From contig JABMCL010001116.1 of assembly GCA_018857735.1 (NCBI GenBank), positions 2,459,501 through 2,523,500 of the forward strand: a DNA stretch of 64,000 bases, written 5' to 3'. This DNA is from Alviniconcha marisindica. Taxonomy: Eukaryota; Mollusca; Gastropoda; Provannidae. A program made the position numbers and the translations under genes. Positions 59,506 through 64,000 of this stretch are shown one piece after another; position 1 is the first letter of the stretch; every line of letters begins with the position of its first letter. The notes beneath the pieces are model-generated. The model saw only the letters and a list, made by a program, of their open reading frames with translations. It ran no database searches and had not been told where the DNA came from.

Positions 59506-61261
59506 GCAGGAGGCAGCTTGTTCCTTTACGTCCCGCCCTATGCCTGGCCACCACACAGACTGTCAAACATGTTTGTGACGCTTCGCGGCACTTCGCTATT
59601 CCAAGATGCCCATTCTGAATGTGTTCGAGGATTTCCTTTCTCATGGAAAAAGAAATGATGAGGTGGTCACCACTCACCAGGAGACCATTCCATGTGCTGA
59701 ACTCGTTTCTTGCTGCAAAGACGTCTCACACTGCCAGTTTGACATCTTCTTTGTGGACTTGCCAGCCGTTGGCGTTGTATTGCAGGGACATCACCAAGTT
59801 GACGTCTTCCTTTGTGCCTTGCCTGATGAGCTCCAGTCTCTCATCAGACGGTGGCCATGACGAGGTCACAGCGCTAACATGCAGGCTCACATCTTCTTCC
59901 GTGTCACTTCAATCAGATTTGTGTAGAGGGCTTCTTGACAGAGCATCCGCAACAAGCATGCCCTTCCCAGGGTGGTACGACACTTCTGTCTTGAAGCGCG
60001 TCAGCTGGATCTTCACAGGAGTATACTTTTACTTCACCAAAACTCACAGCGTTGACTCTCATGACCAGCTGCACTGCACATGCACTAGCTCTGCTTGGCA
60101 GGCTGTCTGTGTCATTACTGATGACAGATTCTAAGTGGAACGTTCTTTGATGTGACTGTTTCAAGTTGTCCCATGACTTGCATTTCTCCCCCTGGGCTGT
60201 GCAGACTGATCTTGGTTGATCCTAGTTTTGGCCTGAGCTTAAGACTGATAATTATGTTCTCCTCCTGATGACGCTGACGTCTGCCTCCGTGTTGATCTTA
60301 AATAAAACGTCTTGTCCACATACATTCAGTGTATGATGCCATGGACATCCCTGTTGACTCCCTAGGCCTACTGCTCCAAGAAAATAGTGCCCTGTTCCAT
60401 TTGCCTGTGGTTCTTCTGCATAGCTCCATGACTGTCTTGTATGGACTTGGTTGACTGCTTGTGTAGACCAACAACAATGCGCAAAGTGTGACATCTTCTG
60501 GCACTAGCGGCACTTCTTCTCTCTTGCAGGACAGTTTCCCTGTTTGTGCTCTCTTGCACACCTGGAACACTCGCTGACTGTGACCACCTGTGTCTGCATC
60601 AGTGGGCCTATCCCTATAGAATTTCCCCCTACTTCCAAAGTGTGTGGGACCACCCCTACCACCACCAGATGACCTGTGTCTCTGAAAGAGTGTAGCGGCA
60701 TCCACTGTTGCTGCACCCTGTCTCTGTTCTCTCATCTGCAGGACTACCAACTCATGCTGGTGAGCCATGGCTGTAGCCTTAGCTAGATCTAAATTGGTTC
60801 AAGTTGCAGTTTTTGCGACAGCTTCTGATCTAGCATGCCCAGCACTAACCTATGACGAATTGTCTTTTCTTTTTCTGCAAATTCAGCATACTCAGAAAGT
60901 TCATGTAGGCTGCGAATGTATCTTCTATGCTCTCCCCTACCCGCTGGCTTTTTCTGTGGAAAGTGGCATGTTCGTAAACCCCGTTCTTTGGAATGAAATA
61001 CTTGTCAAACTTGTGCAGAACCCTTTCAAAGTTATTCTGCTGTTCTTCTGTCAACTTGAACTGACTGAAGAGTTTTTCTGCATCTATTCCCATGCTATTG
61101 GGCAGTTCATTGAAGCTGGTTTGCACGAGTGAATGCCCTTTGCAATCTTTTGCGCAAGAAGTTGCAGCGTCACTTCCAGGCCAATTTGTGAGGAGGTGTT
61201 GCTTCACACTGTGTATATCAATGGAAGTTGAATGTAGAATTGTGAAGCAGTAAAGTGCCAT
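59505..61261 (-). mobile_element. degenerate Gypsy LTR-retrotransposon, internally deleted
   Basis: In minus-strand order: a Gag capsid-like ORF (61261-60845, with FERVLHKFDKYFIPKNGVY and RVGESIEDTF); a zinc-knuckle region (about 60600-60490, CSRCAREHKQGNCP then KCRKCQKMSHFAHCC with frame changes); an aspartic protease start whose DTGA motif is altered (FKINTEADVSVI, about 60300). The next text is the RNase H C-terminal signature GKGMLVADALSRS (about 59960), then an integrase zinc-binding N-terminus (GHLGIAKC, about 59600). The reverse transcriptase core is absent, so about 2 kb have been deleted near 60050-60280. Frames are broken in several places; no LTRs were identified. Confidence 0.8.
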
Positions 61262-62100
61262 TATTGTTGCGTTTGCAAAAATTACCAGGGAAAGGGGATG
61301 GAGAATGGAAAAAAAGTGTCTTTACATCGTTTTTCGGCTAACCAGAAGATCACGTGTTCGTGGAAAAAATAAAAAAATTGTCATCCTGTAGCATGAGCAA
61401 CAAGTTACTGCTTGTTGCCAGACACATTTTGACTACAGACCTTCAAAAATGCCTTTAAAGTTGGCACTGTAAATTTCACAAATTTATTGTCACCGCCTTT
61501 CATTGTGAAGAAAGTACGCACCGGAAGTAAAAAACATCCAAGGGACTTAAGCGATGCCAGGCAAAAGTCAAAGGAGTTAACAACCCCGCCTGAACCACCT
61601 AATAGATCAAACTGCTGACCTGAGTAGGGCCTTCTTCTTTGTCCAGTTTGGATGCAAGGTGATAATGCATGAAGCCCATGTTCGAGTTGACAGAAGCCCA
61701 TGTTGCCCATCCAGTAGGCTCACGAAAGTTGAAACAGTTGGGAGGTTTAAATCCTGGCATCTCTCACTACTAGTTCTCTACATGTATGTACTTTACTAGG
61801 CTAGACTATAAGATTGAACTCTTTACTCACTATTTCTTCCAGTTTATTCTGACACCATGACATGTTTGCTCATGTACTGCATGTATGGGTGAGACACAGA
61901 CTTTAAACAGTAAACATTGGAGCCATCTTGGGGAGCATGTCTGGTTATTATTAGCCAATGAAAAGAGACCACATGGATAAAGGGAATAAGCCACCATGAT
62001 GATAATAAACAGAACTACATTGTTTACTGTATGCACATGCTATTTCAATACAGTTCTTGCCCTTGTTGTCACTGGTGGTGATGTCCACAGTGTGCATCTC
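61262..62100. other. sequence beyond the Gypsy relic, no gene recognised
   Basis: This could hold the 5' untranslated part or LTR of the minus-strand Gypsy element, but no terminal repeat could be matched because the other end is truncated at about 59505. Confidence 0.35.
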
Positions 62101-62104
62101 ATAT

Positions 62105-62302
62105 TAATAATAATAATGGAAATTTGTAAAGCGCCTACCCTGCAGCTCAAAGCACTGAACAAGCATACACACATAATGTACATCAAGATGGAAATTGTTA
62201 TCAAAAAAAATAATGTCTATATCGACAAGTGTTCAAGCATAATTATGCAAAAGATGCTCATGCACACACACACGCATGCCACACACACACACACACACAC
62301 TG
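62105..62302 (+). repeat. LINE/SINE-like tail block and (CA)n microsatellite
   Basis: (TAA)n then GGAAATTTGTAAAGCGCCTACC and CAAAGCACTGAAC resemble the widespread invertebrate 'AAAGCGCC' retroposon end; a (CA)n run follows at 62264-62300. Confidence 0.45.
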
Positions 62303-62838
62303 TACAGACTGATGGGAGTGAAGGACGATGTGGTTTAACTGAAATATTCTGAGAAGAGAAATGTCTTGAAGCATGAAGCATGAATTATCTAGTCTAGCTG
62401 CAACTCTACTGAGTGTAGTCAGCTTCAGGCTAACATTTGTGCAATATTCACAGAGGCACTGGCAGAGTTTTGCCTGATTCATCAATTTAACGTTGGTTGG
62501 CCTGCATTTGGCAAATGTGCAGAAGCTGATCTTGTTCCCCGAGGACTGTAGCACAGCAGCTGCCTTGCTGGTCTTTTTGCTGACAAGCTTTTTTGTCTGG
62601 AAGCACATTTTCTTGCCAACAGGCTTTTTTGTCTGGAAGGAGTGTTATAGTTTCAACAAGGAACAGCCAAGATTCAGCTTCTTTAGATTTGTTTTGTTTA
62701 TGTATCACTGTTTATGAGTGTTTAGCATACTGTTTATTAGTAACAATTGTTGGCATTTCATGGGTTACCTTTGATTTTGACTGAAAGAAGATACATCAGT
62801 TTCATTACTGGGAAACAGATTATCGAAACTATACCATG

Positions 62839-63276
62839 TCACATACTATGGTAGACCATGTGGGAACAAAGCTTCAGTAAATAAATCCACTGTTTGTCAT
62901 CTGAAAGTAAATATGGTTTATCCTTGTTCTTTATTGTGTCTTTATTGACTGAATCACTGAATGAATTTGATGGAGTGGTTTCATCAGTCAGGAATTCACT
63001 CGCTGCTTTATTCATTGACTGGTTGCTGATTGTTTCAAGCTGAACTGTTTGATATGACTTATGAGACTGCCTGTGTGTGACATTTTTAGAGACTGCTGAA
63101 AGGATCTGCTCATGAACTTGTGGAGGTAAAGTTAAAGATAGATGATCTAAGTTCATATTCCCTCTGTGTATGTGTGTGTGTGTGTGTGAAGGGGGGTGGG
63201 GGGTCACTAAAGTAGATCTTGCTCTGTTATCTGGACAAAGGAAGATCTCATTCTTCCATTTTTCTTCTTCATTCAC
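62839..63276 (-). other. uncharacterised 145-codon ORF
   Basis: The minus-strand ORF includes a stretch (about 63150-62860) of protein-like composition, for example LTLPPQVHEQILSAVSKNV, with Ser/Asn/Lys-rich text after it. The N-terminal third runs through a (TG)n microsatellite and a His-Thr run, so the true boundary would be an acceptor near 63160. It has no recognised domain and could be an exon of a gene entering from the right edge, or chance. Confidence 0.2.
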
Positions 63277-64000
63277 ATAAAAAAATTAATGAGGTGATGA
63301 AACCTCTTAGTTTTTACCCCTATTGTTGAAATTTCTGCATTATTAAAAGTATTTTTTCAAACCTTTGTTTTGTTTCTAATTCATGTTTTTTGCATTGAAA
63401 TCACCTTAGACTGTCAAGGCAACCTGCAAGTGATCTCAATTTCCTTGTGTGTGGTTCCTGTCTAATTGATAAAAGCAGTGAAAAGAAGTATGCATATATA
63501 TATTAAGCCAATGACAAAAGGTGGTGATACAGTGCACCACAAGTATTAAAATTGATCATAAACTAACATGTACGTCCTCAATGTGTTTGGTTTGTTGGAT
63601 TGTTTGTTTTCTAAAGAGATACGTACAACAGAGTGAAGAGTGTCAACGCTATATTACAGGTAAAAAAAAAAAAATCTTTGAAAAATCTTCAAACTTCAGC
63701 GAGGTCCAAATGGGACACTGCACCTTAAATTGATGCCAACTACATCATTATCACGTCTTACATAATGAAACAAGAGACAATACATTTGAGTACATTTTAC
63801 ACTCACAACTGAAAAATTGCTCCTAGACTTTTGAGATTATTTGATCTGAATTGTTTTCCCAGTCAGTTGTGACTTGTCATGTCCACTTATGCATCATTGT
63901 TAACCACTCCTTTTTTCTGTATTCTTGCAGAGAACACAAGCCAACTATTTCAAATTATCAATAATTGGTGATTAAAGTACTAATTTTTCCTTATTTCCTC

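Overview
This is a eukaryotic nuclear window, probably from a lophotrochozoan and most likely a marine gastropod mollusc. That is inferred from multi-exon animal genes, intron positions like the vertebrate orthologues, very abundant GT/GA/AT microsatellites and minisatellites, tRNA-derived SINE pieces, LINE tails and a decayed Gypsy element. Species is not determinable from sequence alone.

Four protein genes can be reconstructed exon by exon with canonical GT-AG junctions and consistent reading phase. (1) RAB40, minus strand, 17977 to 4294, 6 exons, 276 aa: Rab-like GTPase plus SOCS box, a Cullin-5 ubiquitin-ligase substrate adaptor. (2) PALB2, plus strand, about 19456 to 29779, about 1163 aa: coiled coil, long disordered middle and C-terminal WD40 domain, the BRCA1-BRCA2 bridge of homologous recombination. 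(3) PRPSAP, minus strand, 53156 to 38299, 9 exons, 363 aa: the non-catalytic subunit of the PRPP synthetase complex. (4) NTHL1, plus strand, 53493 to 58912, 4 exons, 358 aa (or 335 aa from an internal start): endonuclease III base-excision-repair glycosylase/lyase. RAB40/PALB2 and PRPSAP/NTHL1 are two divergent head-to-head pairs, each with a compact shared upstream region. Two of the four are DNA-repair genes.

Between and inside the genes the sequence is dominated by repeats: a MITE with a TTA target duplication (46749-47374), a dispersed repeat of about 600 bp present in at least five copies, LINE 3' fragments, tRNA-like SINE pieces, a Gypsy relic with its reverse transcriptase region deleted (about 59505-61261), a candidate solo LTR, a frameshifted THAP-domain fragment in an NTHL1 intron, and many tandem arrays.

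The most unusual signal is that five tandem arrays look like copies of splice junctions of the host gene, sitting directly next to the genuine junction: RAB40 exon 4 acceptor, PALB2 exon 4 donor, PALB2 exon 6 donor, PRPSAP exon 6 acceptor and PRPSAP exon 7 donor. Several copies keep intact-looking GT donors or AG acceptors, so they are potential decoy splice sites. All gene models are read by eye; no alignments or expression data were available.
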